A stretch of 64,000 nucleotides of DNA from an uncultured Lutibacter sp. (GTDB lineage: Bacteria > Bacteroidota > Bacteroidia > Flavobacteriales > Flavobacteriaceae). The stretch spans positions 434,001 through 498,000 of the forward strand of contig NZ_CANLZZ010000002.1 of assembly GCF_947495725.1 (NCBI RefSeq). Reading direction: 5' to 3'. Within the stretch, counting starts at the first letter, position 1. Each line of letters starts with the position of its first letter. Below are positions 18,343 to 27,116 of the stretch, piece by piece. The notes beneath the pieces are model-generated. The model was not told the origin of the DNA and did not search any database. It saw only the letters and a program-made list of their open reading frames with translations. A program made the position numbers and the translations under genes.

Positions 18343-20256
18343 ATGAAATTCCCCATTAAATTTGCTATGGTAGCTTTGCTGCTGTATTCAACGGTTGCGT
18401 ACACACAAGATTACAATTTTGATACTTCTAAAATACCAGAAAAATTAGTAAAAAATGCAAATTCTATAATTAGATTTGAAAATGTTGCTATTGATATAAA
18501 ATCTCAAAAAGAGATGATAATTAAAATTGAAAAAGCAATTACAATTTATAATAAGTTAGCAAGTAATTATGAAGATATTATAATTTTTCATGATAAAGGA
18601 ACAGTTATAAAGAGTGTTAAGGCATATGTATATAATTCAGAAGGAAAGGAGATTAAGAAAATAAAGAAAAGCGATTTAAATGATTACAGTGCTTCAGGAA
18701 CTAACCTCTATACTGATAATAGAGTGTTGTATTATAATTATGTACCAACAACATATCCATTTACAATACATTATAGCTACGAAATTAAAACATCAAACAC
18801 AGCATTTATAAACCCTTGGTTACCTATTGAATCATATAGACAAAGTGTTCAAAAATCTGTTTATAGTTTAAAATATCCTTCAAATATAAACATCCGAAAA
18901 TCGGAGAGAAACTTTACCAATTACAACATTGAAGTTGCAAAAGAAACTAACAAAATATCATATAAATTAGAGAATATTGCAGCGGTTGAATTAGAGCCCT
19001 ATGCTCCTCCGTTTAAAAATTTCATGCCTAATGTTAAATTTGGAGTTAATAAGTTTAATCTTGAGGGAATTAATGGAGAAGCAAATAATTGGGAAGAATT
19101 TGGTAAATGGTATTATGAAAATTTGCTTCAAAGTACCTTTGATTTGCCTGAAGTTACAAAACAAGAAGTTAAAAATTTAACTGAAAATACAAATAGTCCA
19201 ATTGAAAAGGCTAAGATTATTTATAACTATGTTCAAGATAAAGTACGATATATAAGTGTTCAGGTTGGTATTGGAGGTTTTAAGCCAATGTTGGCAAGTG
19301 AAGTAGATGATTTGAGTTATGGAGATTGTAAAGCATTATCTAATTATACTAAAACGTTATTAGACGCTGTTGGAGTTGAGTCAAATTACACCGTAATTTA
19401 TGGAGGTCCAGAAAAAAGAAATATCGACAACGAATTTTTATCGGTACAAGGAAATCATGTTATATTAAATATTCCAACAAAAAAAGGAGATTTATGGTTA
19501 GAGTGCACCAGTCAAAAAACACCTTTTGCCGATATAGGTGGTTTTACAGACGATAGAGATGCGTTAGTTATTACACCAGAAGGTGGGAAAATAAAACATA
19601 CAAGAATTTATAAAGACTCCGAAAATTATAAAAAAATAAGTGGAAAATACGTTCTAAATAATGAAGGTTCAATAAAAGCTGACATAAACATGATTTCTTC
19701 AGGTACACAATTTGTTAACCATTTGAGTTACGAAGGAAAAACAGAAAAGGAACTTGATAAATTGTATAAAGAATTTTGGAGCAATATAAATAATGTAACT
19801 ATTGAAAATATTGCTATAAGAAACAATAAAAAAATAGGGGAATTTGAAGAATCGGTAAAATTTGGAGCAGAAAATTATGGGGTAATTACCGGAGAACGAA
19901 TGATTTTCCCTATCAATGCTTTTAATGTAACAAATAATATTCCTAAACGTATTAATAACCGAAAAATGCCTATTGAAGTAGCTAGAGGTTTTTTAAATAT
20001 TGATGAAGTAGAAGTTGAACTTCCTATAAATTATGAGATTGAAACAATTTCTAATGATTATGAAATTGAATGTGAGTTTGGAATTTATAAATTATCCATT
20101 GAAAAATTATCAGAAAGTAAATTAAAATATAAGAGGGAGTTTCTTTTTAAAAATGGATTGTATCCGAAAGAATATTATGATGAGTATCGAGAATTTTGGA
20201 GAAAAATAGCGAAAAATGATAAATCAAAAATAGTTTTAATTAAAAAAAATATATGA
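18343..20256 (+). CDS. DUF3857/transglutaminase-like exported protein
   Basis: A 637-residue exported protein with a signal peptide (cleavage near residue 22). The DUF3857 beta-rich domain covers about residues 45-215, and a transglutaminase-like core about 265-400. The core keeps the catalytic cysteine in the SYGDCKALSNY motif (near residue 329) and a downstream histidine in GNHVILNI. A DUF3858-like C-terminal domain closes it. The family occurs widely in Bacteroidota envelopes; substrates are unknown. It overlaps its paralogue downstream by four bases (ATGA), so the two are translationally coupled and may act as a pair. Two TANNTTTG-like boxes (18312-18319 and 18321-18328) lie just upstream. 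Confidence 0.85.
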   Translation: MKFPIKFAMVALLLYSTVAYTQDYNFDTSKIPEKLVKNANSIIRFENVAIDIKSQKEMIIKIEKAITIYNKLASNYEDIIIFHDKGTVIKSVKAYVYNSEGKEIKKIKKSDLNDYSASGTNLYTDNRVLYYNYVPTTYPFTIHYSYEIKTSNTAFINPWLPIESYRQSVQKSVYSLKYPSNINIRKSERNFTNYNIEVAKETNKISYKLENIAAVELEPYAPPFKNFMPNVKFGVNKFNLEGINGEANNWEEFGKWYYENLLQSTFDLPEVTKQEVKNLTENTNSPIEKAKIIYNYVQDKVRYISVQVGIGGFKPMLASEVDDLSYGDCKALSNYTKTLLDAVGVESNYTVIYGGPEKRNIDNEFLSVQGNHVILNIPTKKGDLWLECTSQKTPFADIGGFTDDRDALVITPEGGKIKHTRIYKDSENYKKISGKYVLNNEGSIKADINMISSGTQFVNHLSYEGKTEKELDKLYKEFWSNINNVTIENIAIRNNKKIGEFEESVKFGAENYGVITGERMIFPINAFNVTNNIPKRINNRKMPIEVARGFLNIDEVEVELPINYEIETISNDYEIECEFGIYKLSIEKLSESKLKYKREFLFKNGLYPKEYYDEYREFWRKIAKNDKSKIVLIKKNI

Positions 20257-22211
20257 AAAAGATTCTATTAGTAATACTTGCAATGGCATTTATTAAAATA
20301 GGTTATAGTCAAGATTATAAATTTGGGAAAGTTTCAAAAAAGGAATTAGAAGAACAATTTTACCCTTTAGATTCATTGGCTAATGCCGCATATTTATATA
20401 AAAAAAGAAGAAGATATGTACGGTTGGAAGCAAGACAATTAAAACTCATTACCAATGTTCATGTAAGACTAAAAGTTTATAAAAAAGAAGGGTTTAATTG
20501 GTCTACCATAAATATTAATTTATTGGGGCAAGGAGCTCATACTAGTGAAAATGCATACAAATTTAAAGCAGCAACATATAATTTAGTTAATGGAGTTGTT
20601 GAAAAAACTAAATTGGACAAAAAAGATATTTTTTTAGAACAGAAAAGTGATTTTTTAAAGGTGAAAAAATTCACGATGCCCAATGTAAAAGAAGGATCTG
20701 TATTAGAATGGACATATGAAATTCAATCGCCATATATTTCCAATATGGATGATATTTTAGTACAACACAAAATTCCTGTTAAAAAATTAGAAGAAAAAGT
20801 AGAGTTGTTAGGTTGGTTCAATTTTAATAAACGTCAAAAAGGTTATTATCCATTTAAAATTCATCAATCAACAAAAACCAATCCTTCTTTTCAAATAGCC
20901 AATCAAGTAATTGAAGTTTTAGAAGAGAATATTCCAGCATTAAAATCAGAGCCCTATGTTAACAACATGAGTAATTATGCTGCAGCTCTACAATTTGAAG
21001 TAGCATCAATACAAGCTCCAGACATTAATATGTTTCAAAATTTTGCAACAAGTTGGGAGGAAATAGCCAAGAATGCTTTAAAAAGTCCTTCCTTTGGAGA
21101 ACAACTAAATAATACAGAACATTTAGAGGATGACTTAAAAAAATTAAAGTTAGAATTAACAACTACTTCAGCCAAGATAATTGCAGCATTAGAATATGTG
21201 AAGAGTAAAATTAAGTGGAATGGTAACTTTGGTCAATATTGTGAGAAAGGAATAAAAAAAGCATTTACCGAAGGGGCAGGAAATGTTGCAGATATAAATT
21301 TAACACTTGTTGCAGTTTTAAGAGAGTTAGGTTTAACGGCATATCCGGTTTTAACAAGTACTAGAAGTAACGGAATTCCACTTGTGCCAACGGTTAAAGG
21401 GTTTAATTACGTAGTTGTAGTTGTTAACACCATTGAAGGAAAAGTATTATTGGATGCTTCCGAAAAATATAGTTTACCAAATGTACTACCATTACGAGCT
21501 TTAAATTGGAAGGGTACAATTGTTAGTAATAATACAAATGTAGATTTTGTAGATTTAACCTCACCAATTATATCAAATGTAGAATATAATATTAATTATA
21601 AAATTGACGAGAAAGGATTTATTGAAGGAATGAATCGTAAGAAATATGAAAATCTAAAAGCTATTAATTATAGAAATGAAAAAAGTAATTTAGATGAAAA
21701 TGAATTAATTAGTACAATTGAACAAGATTATAATGATATTAAAATATTAGATTTTCGTTTATTAAATTTAGATAAAATTTCACTTCCTATAATTGAGATG
21801 TATAAGTTTGAGAAAGAAGAGGGAGTAGAATTTATAGGTGATAAAATGTATTTTACGCCAATGTTGTTTGCAGCCATAAATGAAAACCCTTTTAAATTGG
21901 AAGAGAGAGAATACCCAATAGATTTTGGAACTCCTTGGCAAAAAAAAATAACCTCAATTATTGAAATTCCCAAAGATTATAAAATAGAATCTTTACCTGA
22001 AGATATTGCTGTTGGTATGCGTGAAGAACTAGGTGAGTTTATATATTCTATTAAAACGGATGGAAATAAAATTATACTTCAAGCTTTGATTAAAATAAAT
22101 AAAGGTCTTGTTACGGCAAATTTTTATCAAGAAATTAAAAGTTTTTATAAAATGATTGTCGATAAAAGTACGGAAAAGATTATACTAACAAATAAGCAGC
22201 ATATTCGTTAA
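20253..22211 (+). CDS. DUF3857-family protein with a degenerate transglutaminase core
   Basis: A 652-residue paralogue of the preceding protein, with a signal peptide (KIGYSQ end near residue 19), a DUF3857 domain (about 55-230), a transglutaminase-like core (about 270-410) and a C-terminal beta-rich domain. In the segment aligned with the catalytic GDCK of the upstream protein this one reads GNVADINLTL, so the nucleophilic cysteine is missing. It may therefore be non-catalytic, perhaps a binding partner of the first protein. The start ATG overlaps the upstream stop. Confidence 0.82.
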   Translation: MKKILLVILAMAFIKIGYSQDYKFGKVSKKELEEQFYPLDSLANAAYLYKKRRRYVRLEARQLKLITNVHVRLKVYKKEGFNWSTININLLGQGAHTSENAYKFKAATYNLVNGVVEKTKLDKKDIFLEQKSDFLKVKKFTMPNVKEGSVLEWTYEIQSPYISNMDDILVQHKIPVKKLEEKVELLGWFNFNKRQKGYYPFKIHQSTKTNPSFQIANQVIEVLEENIPALKSEPYVNNMSNYAAALQFEVASIQAPDINMFQNFATSWEEIAKNALKSPSFGEQLNNTEHLEDDLKKLKLELTTTSAKIIAALEYVKSKIKWNGNFGQYCEKGIKKAFTEGAGNVADINLTLVAVLRELGLTAYPVLTSTRSNGIPLVPTVKGFNYVVVVVNTIEGKVLLDASEKYSLPNVLPLRALNWKGTIVSNNTNVDFVDLTSPIISNVEYNINYKIDEKGFIEGMNRKKYENLKAINYRNEKSNLDENELISTIEQDYNDIKILDFRLLNLDKISLPIIEMYKFEKEEGVEFIGDKMYFTPMLFAAINENPFKLEEREYPIDFGTPWQKKITSIIEIPKDYKIESLPEDIAVGMREELGEFIYSIKTDGNKIILQALIKINKGLVTANFYQEIKSFYKMIVDKSTEKIILTNKQHIR

Positions 22212-22302
22212 AATAATCATAAATTAGAGCAATTGATATATGGAATTAGTATTTTATATTAATATTGTATGTAACCAAAAGTTTAATTAAAAATAAATAA
22301 CA

Positions 22303-22935
22303 ATGAAAAAAATTTTATTTGCACTTATTTTAAGTGCGTCGTTTATAGCTTGTAAATCAGATAAAAAAACAGAGAAGACAGAAGATGTATCAACTAAAGT
22401 TTCCGAAATTAAAATTGAAGATGGCAGTTACCAAGCCAAAGTTGATGTTTCAACTTTGAATTGGAAAGGGAATAAACCAACTGGAAGTCATAATGGAACT
22501 GTTGCTATAAAAGAAGGAAATTTAAATGTGTTAGACGGGAAATTAACAGGTGGGAAATTTATTTTTGACATGGAGTCAATAACTGTATTAGACCTTCCTG
22601 CAGATGATGAATATAATGGAAAATTGGTTGCTCATTTAAAAAATGAAGATTTTTTTGACGTTGTAAACCACCCAACGGCTGTTTTTGAAATTACAAGTGT
22701 TTCTAATAATATTGTTAAGGGTAACTTAACTGTAAAAGACATTACTAAACCAATTGAATTTACATCAAAATTAAGTGTTTTAGCTGATGGTATTGAATTA
22801 TCAAGTGATACTTTTAAAATTGATAGAACAGATTTTAACATACAATATAAATCAAAGAAATTTTTCGATAATTTAAAAGATAAATTTATTGATGATGAAT
22901 TTGAAATTTCGTTTAAAGTACTGGCCTCAAAATAA
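22303..22935 (+). CDS. YceI family lipoprotein
   Basis: A 210-residue lipocalin-like YceI protein with a lipobox cysteine at C17 (SFIAC). The YceI core starts at about residue 45 with VDVSTLNWKGNKPTGSHNG and includes FFDVVNHPTAVFEI and VKGNLTVKDITKPI. YceI proteins bind isoprenoid-type lipids in the periplasm. A second YceI gene without a lipobox follows 93 bases downstream, so this looks like a duplication giving anchored and soluble forms. It is not possible to name the ligand. Confidence 0.9.
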   Translation: MKKILFALILSASFIACKSDKKTEKTEDVSTKVSEIKIEDGSYQAKVDVSTLNWKGNKPTGSHNGTVAIKEGNLNVLDGKLTGGKFIFDMESITVLDLPADDEYNGKLVAHLKNEDFFDVVNHPTAVFEITSVSNNIVKGNLTVKDITKPIEFTSKLSVLADGIELSSDTFKIDRTDFNIQYKSKKFFDNLKDKFIDDEFEISFKVLASK

Positions 22936-23028
22936 ATTTTTTAAAAGAGTTAAGTAAAAAACATCTTTTTTGTAAGTAATTACAATTTACTCACACTAAT
23001 GATTAAAAATTAATAAACTTATTAAAAA

Positions 23029-23601
23029 ATGAAGAAATCTATATTATTATTTTTGGCAGTTGCATTAGTAGCAATGTCGTTTACTAACCCAATAAAAACT
23101 TTAAATGTTGATGTTGCCAAATCAATTGTAACATGGAAGGGTTATAAACCAACAGGTTCACATAATGGAACCATTATGTTAAAATCAGGATTGTTACAAT
23201 TAGATGGTGAAAATATTGTTGGTGGTAAATTTACTGCTGATATGAAATCAATTAAAGATGCCGACGGTAGTGCTCGATTAGAAAACCATTTGAAATCGGT
23301 AGATTTTTTTGAAGTTGAAACATTTGAAACTGCAGTTTTCGAAATTACAGCAGTTGAAAATAAATCAAAAAACAAAGTTTTTATTTCTGGAAATATTGTG
23401 ATAAAAGGCATAACAAAAGAAATTTCGTTTACAGCTGAAGTATCCATCATAAATGGAATTATAACTCTAAAAAGTGATGTTATTCAATTAAACAGAGCCG
23501 AATTTAATGTAAAGTATAAATCGAAAACCTTTTTTAATGATTTAAAAGAAAAATTTATTAATGACGAATTCGATTTGCAAGTTAGTATAGTAACCAAATA
23601 A
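23029..23601 (+). CDS. YceI family periplasmic protein
   Basis: A 190-residue YceI protein with a cleavable signal peptide (about residues 1-20) and no lipobox. It shows the same core landmarks as its upstream neighbour: IVTWKGYKPTGSHNG, FFEVETFETAVFEI, and IVIKGITKEI. Predicted to be a soluble periplasmic lipid-binding protein. It ends in a strong terminator shared with the convergent Lrp gene. Confidence 0.9.
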   Translation: MKKSILLFLAVALVAMSFTNPIKTLNVDVAKSIVTWKGYKPTGSHNGTIMLKSGLLQLDGENIVGGKFTADMKSIKDADGSARLENHLKSVDFFEVETFETAVFEITAVENKSKNKVFISGNIVIKGITKEISFTAEVSIINGIITLKSDVIQLNRAEFNVKYKSKTFFNDLKEKFINDEFDLQVSIVTK

Positions 23602-23617
23602 GATTAATAATAAATTA

Positions 23618-23650
23618 TTAAAGTCCAAATTGAAAAATTTGGACTTTTTT
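23618..23650 (+). terminator. Terminator between YceI and the convergent Lrp gene
   Basis: An 11-bp stem (AAAGTCCAAAT / ATTTGGACTTT) with a six-base loop is followed by a run of T that reaches the stop of the convergent regulator gene. It ends the YceI transcript. Confidence 0.8.
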
Positions 23651-24114
23651 TATGTCAAATTTAAAATTGAATTATCTTTTGTTGCACTCATTACAAATGT
23701 ACTTTGAACATTAGTAACAGAATCCAAAACAGATAATTTATTCTTCAAAAAAAATTGATAGCTATTCATATCCTTTACAATTACTTTTAATAGGTAATCG
23801 TAATTTCCTGCCACGTGAAAACACTCTACAACTTCTTGCATTCCGTTTATAGCTCTTTCAAATCGAGAAATTAATTCTTTTGAGTGTACCATTAATGTAA
23901 CCTGACAAAAAACTTCAATATGAAGACCTACTTTTTCTTTATTTAAAACAGCGATGTACTTTTTTATAACATTTGCCTTTTCCAATCGTTTAATACGTTC
24001 ATAAGTTGGAGTTTGAGTTAAACCAATTTTTAAGGCAATTTCTTTAATATTTGCTTTTGAATTTTGTTGTAGTAAGGTTAATATTTTTTTATCAGTTTCG
24101 TCAAGAGCTATCAT
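23650..24114 (-). CDS. Lrp/AsnC family transcriptional regulator
   Basis: A 154-residue regulator with an N-terminal winged HTH (about residues 4-62, LDETDKKILTLLQQNSKANIK start) and a C-terminal RAM ligand-binding domain (about 65-145, with CFHVAGNYDYLLKV). It is divergent from the PLP-enzyme gene at 24270 with a 155-base shared upstream region, so it probably senses an amino acid, plausibly methionine or a related one, and controls that gene. This role is inferred from position only. Confidence 0.92.
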   Translation of the reverse strand: MIALDETDKKILTLLQQNSKANIKEIALKIGLTQTPTYERIKRLEKANVIKKYIAVLNKEKVGLHIEVFCQVTLMVHSKELISRFERAINGMQEVVECFHVAGNYDYLLKVIVKDMNSYQFFLKNKLSVLDSVTNVQSTFVMSATKDNSILNLT

Positions 24115-24269
24115 AAAAGTAAATTTTTCTAAAATTACATATTGTTTTTAAATTTGAAGGAAAAAATTACTGTTATAATGAAATAACTAAGTAAAAATAT
24201 CTGAAATGATGTCATAAATAAGATTAATATTAAGATGTTTCTTAAATTTATAGAAGAAATTCTATTATC

Positions 24270-25475
24270 ATGAGCAATAAACCAGCAAATAAAATTCAAG
24301 ATTTACAATACTTTGGTGAATTTGGAGGTGTAAACCCTTCAATATCAGATTCCGCAACATATACATTCCTTCATGCAAAAACAATGCTCGACACTTTTGA
24401 AGGTCATGCAGAAGGTTGTTATTTATATTCTCGCCATACAAGTCCAAGTAATTTGTATTTAAGCGAAGCCTTGGCAGCTATGGAATTTACTGAAACAGCA
24501 AATGTAGCAGCTTCAGGAATGGGAGCAATTACATCGGTTATTATGCAAATTTGTTCCGCCGGAGACCATATAATTTCAAGCAGAACCATCTATGGAGGTA
24601 GTTATGCGTTTTTAAAAAACTTTGTTCCAAAGTTTAATATTTCAACTTCCTTTGTTGATATTACATCTTTAGAAGCTATTAAAAAGGCTATTACTCCAAA
24701 AACAAAAATGATTTATTGTGAAGCTTTAAGTAATCCTTTATTAGAGGTAGCAAATATTAGTGAATTATCGAAAATCGCTAAAAAACACAATATTTTATTG
24801 GTAGTAGATAATACGTTTACGCCATTAATAATTTCACCAAAAAAATTAGGCGCAGATATAACAATTCATAGTTTAACAAAATTTATTAACGGAACAAATG
24901 ATACGGTTGGAGGTGTGGTTTGTGGCTCACAAGAGTTTATAGATAATTTACGAAATGTTAATGATGGTGCAGCTATGTTGTTAGGTCCAGTTATGGACAG
25001 TGTTAGAGCAGCGAGTATTTTAAAAAACTTAAGAACATTGCATATAAGAATGAAAAAACACAGCGAAAACGCCTTGTTTTTAGCTGAAAATTTTGAAAAG
25101 GATGGACTAAAAGTGGTGTATCCGGGATTAAAAAGTCATCCAGATTATAATTTGTTTAAAGAAATGTACAATGAAGAATATGGTTTTGGAGGAATTTTAA
25201 CTATTAATGTGGGTAGTTTAAATAAAACTAACGAATTAATGGAGTTAATGCAAAACGAAAACCTTGGATACTTAGCTGTAAGTTTAGGATTTTATAAAAC
25301 TCTATTTAGTGCTCCAGGTACTAGTACATCTTCCGAAATACCACTTGAAGAGCAACAAAAAATGGGGCTTTCAGATGGTATTATTAGATTTTCAATAGGA
25401 TTAGATAATGATATTGAGCGAACTTATCGGGCAATGAGAAAATGCATGACTAAAGTTGGTATAAATTTAGGCTAA
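24270..25475 (+). CDS. Cys/Met metabolism PLP-dependent enzyme (methionine gamma-lyase-like)
   Basis: A 401-residue fold-type I PLP enzyme of the cystathionine gamma-synthase/methionine gamma-lyase family. YSRHTSPSN (about residue 52) corresponds to the tetramer-interface Tyr/Arg phosphate-binding segment. SGMGAI, the PLP aspartate in VVDNTF (near 188), and the Schiff-base lysine in HSLTKFINGTND (near 210) are intact. The C-terminal SLGFYKTLFSAPGTSTSSEI replaces the usual GGVESL(I/V)xHP stretch. Methionine gamma-lyase activity (methanethiol, 2-oxobutyrate, ammonia) is likely, given the divergent Lrp regulator, but a related beta/gamma-lyase is possible. Confidence 0.85.
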   Translation: MSNKPANKIQDLQYFGEFGGVNPSISDSATYTFLHAKTMLDTFEGHAEGCYLYSRHTSPSNLYLSEALAAMEFTETANVAASGMGAITSVIMQICSAGDHIISSRTIYGGSYAFLKNFVPKFNISTSFVDITSLEAIKKAITPKTKMIYCEALSNPLLEVANISELSKIAKKHNILLVVDNTFTPLIISPKKLGADITIHSLTKFINGTNDTVGGVVCGSQEFIDNLRNVNDGAAMLLGPVMDSVRAASILKNLRTLHIRMKKHSENALFLAENFEKDGLKVVYPGLKSHPDYNLFKEMYNEEYGFGGILTINVGSLNKTNELMELMQNENLGYLAVSLGFYKTLFSAPGTSTSSEIPLEEQQKMGLSDGIIRFSIGLDNDIERTYRAMRKCMTKVGINLG

Positions 25476-25494
25476 AATTGTTCTTTTTTTATTT

Positions 25495-25530
25495 AAAAGC
25501 CCCATTCAATCCAATGAACGGGGCTTTTCA
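25495..25530 (+). terminator. Terminator after the PLP enzyme gene
   Basis: AAAAGCCCC and GGGGCTTTT form a 9-bp GC-containing stem, with a further short inner stem (ATTCA/TGAAC, one mismatch). It separates this gene from nhaC 50 bases downstream. Confidence 0.85.
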
Positions 25531-25580
25531 TTTGTGTAAATTTTCAAATTTGCGTATCATTACATTTCAAAACCCAAATA

Positions 25581-27053
25581 ATGAAAAACAAATCTAATAT
25601 TGAAGAACAAAAAATTATTATTAATAAAGAATTGAATATTTGGGAGGCGTTAATACCAGTTTTCGCATTAGTTTTAATGTTGTTTTTTAACGTTTTTTAT
25701 GTTTATGGAGATGATGCTTTAAGCGGGAGTAATCAATTTATACTATTAATTGGATCGGCGGTAGCAGCAGTAATAGGGTTTTTAAATAAAGTTTCTTATA
25801 ACAAAATGCTTGAAGAAGTTGGTGAAAATGTAAAGTCTACATCAGGAGCTATACTTATTTTATTAATGGTTGGTTCTTTAGCTGGAACTTGGTTAATAAG
25901 TGGAATTATTCCAACAATGATTTATTACGGCCTTCAAATTTTGAATCCTACCGTATTTTTAGCGGCAAGTGTGGTTATATGTGCCGTTATTTCAATTGCT
26001 ACAGGAAGTTCTTGGACTACTTCAGCAACAGTTGGTATTGCATTAATAGGAATAGGGGAAACACTTGGAATTTCTTTAGGTATGACGGCAGGTGCAGTGC
26101 TTTCAGGGGCGTATTTTGGAGATAAAATGTCACCACTTAGTGATACAACAAATTTAGCGCCAGCTATGGCTGGTGGTGAATTATTTGATCATATTAAATA
26201 TATGACTTTTACTACGGTGCCTACAATTTTAATTACTTTAATTGTTTTTATCATAATTGGTTTTAATATTGATACAACTGGTACCACTGATATTTCGGAT
26301 AAACTTGAAGCTGTTGAACAAGCATTTAATATTACTCCATGGTTGTTTGTGGTACCGGCATTTGTAATATTTTTAATAATTAAAAAAACACCTCCCTTAA
26401 TTGCTTTGTTAGTTGGAACTCTGTTAGGTGGTATTGCTGCTCTTATTTTTCAACCAGATTTGGTTTTAAAAATATCAGGTTCAGATAAATTGGATTTTGT
26501 TTCGGGTTACAAAGGTGTTATGGATGCTATAACAACAGATGTCGCTGTTGAAACGAGTAGTGTGGAGTTAAATGATTTGTTTAGTTCTGGAGGTATGAAA
26601 GGTATGTTAGGCACCATTTGGTTAATAATTTGTGCAATGGTTTTTGGCGGGGTTATGGATGCTATTGGGGCTTTATCAAAAATTAGTAGAGCCATTTTAA
26701 ATTTATTCGATTCTGTTTTTGGGTTGTTTGCAAGTACAGTTTTTAGTTGTGTTACATTAAATGCTACCGCGTCAGATCAATACTTAGCAATTGTTGTCCC
26801 AGGAAAAATGTATGCAAAAGCATTTAAAGAAAAAGGATTAGCACCTGAAAATTTGAGTAGAACATTAGAGGATTCGGGAACTGTAACTTCTGTACTAATT
26901 CCGTGGAATACTTGTGGAGCTTATCAATCGGGTGTGTTAGGGGTAAGTGTAGCAGATTATTTTATATATGCAATATTTAACTGGTTAAGTCCATTTATGA
27001 CCTTGTTGTTTGCGGCATTTAATATTAAAATAAAACAACTTTTAAAAAAATAG
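25581..27053 (+). CDS. nhaC: NhaC family Na+/H+ antiporter
   Basis: A 490-residue inner-membrane protein with about 11-12 hydrophobic helices. Diagnostic stretches are GAVLSGAYFGDKMSPLSDTTNLAPA (start near residue 170; conserved DK and SDT residues) and the later EDSGTVTSVLIPWNTCGAYQS (about 430). NhaC proteins exchange Na+ for H+; some relatives transport organic acids or amino acids. It follows the PLP-enzyme gene but behind a terminator, so it is probably expressed on its own. Confidence 0.9.
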   Translation: MKNKSNIEEQKIIINKELNIWEALIPVFALVLMLFFNVFYVYGDDALSGSNQFILLIGSAVAAVIGFLNKVSYNKMLEEVGENVKSTSGAILILLMVGSLAGTWLISGIIPTMIYYGLQILNPTVFLAASVVICAVISIATGSSWTTSATVGIALIGIGETLGISLGMTAGAVLSGAYFGDKMSPLSDTTNLAPAMAGGELFDHIKYMTFTTVPTILITLIVFIIIGFNIDTTGTTDISDKLEAVEQAFNITPWLFVVPAFVIFLIIKKTPPLIALLVGTLLGGIAALIFQPDLVLKISGSDKLDFVSGYKGVMDAITTDVAVETSSVELNDLFSSGGMKGMLGTIWLIICAMVFGGVMDAIGALSKISRAILNLFDSVFGLFASTVFSCVTLNATASDQYLAIVVPGKMYAKAFKEKGLAPENLSRTLEDSGTVTSVLIPWNTCGAYQSGVLGVSVADYFIYAIFNWLSPFMTLLFAAFNIKIKQLLKK

Positions 27054-27116
27054 TCGTCTTTATTTTAAATTATCAGCTACTATTTATTAGAAAAGGGTTT
27101 TTATAATTTCATTGAT

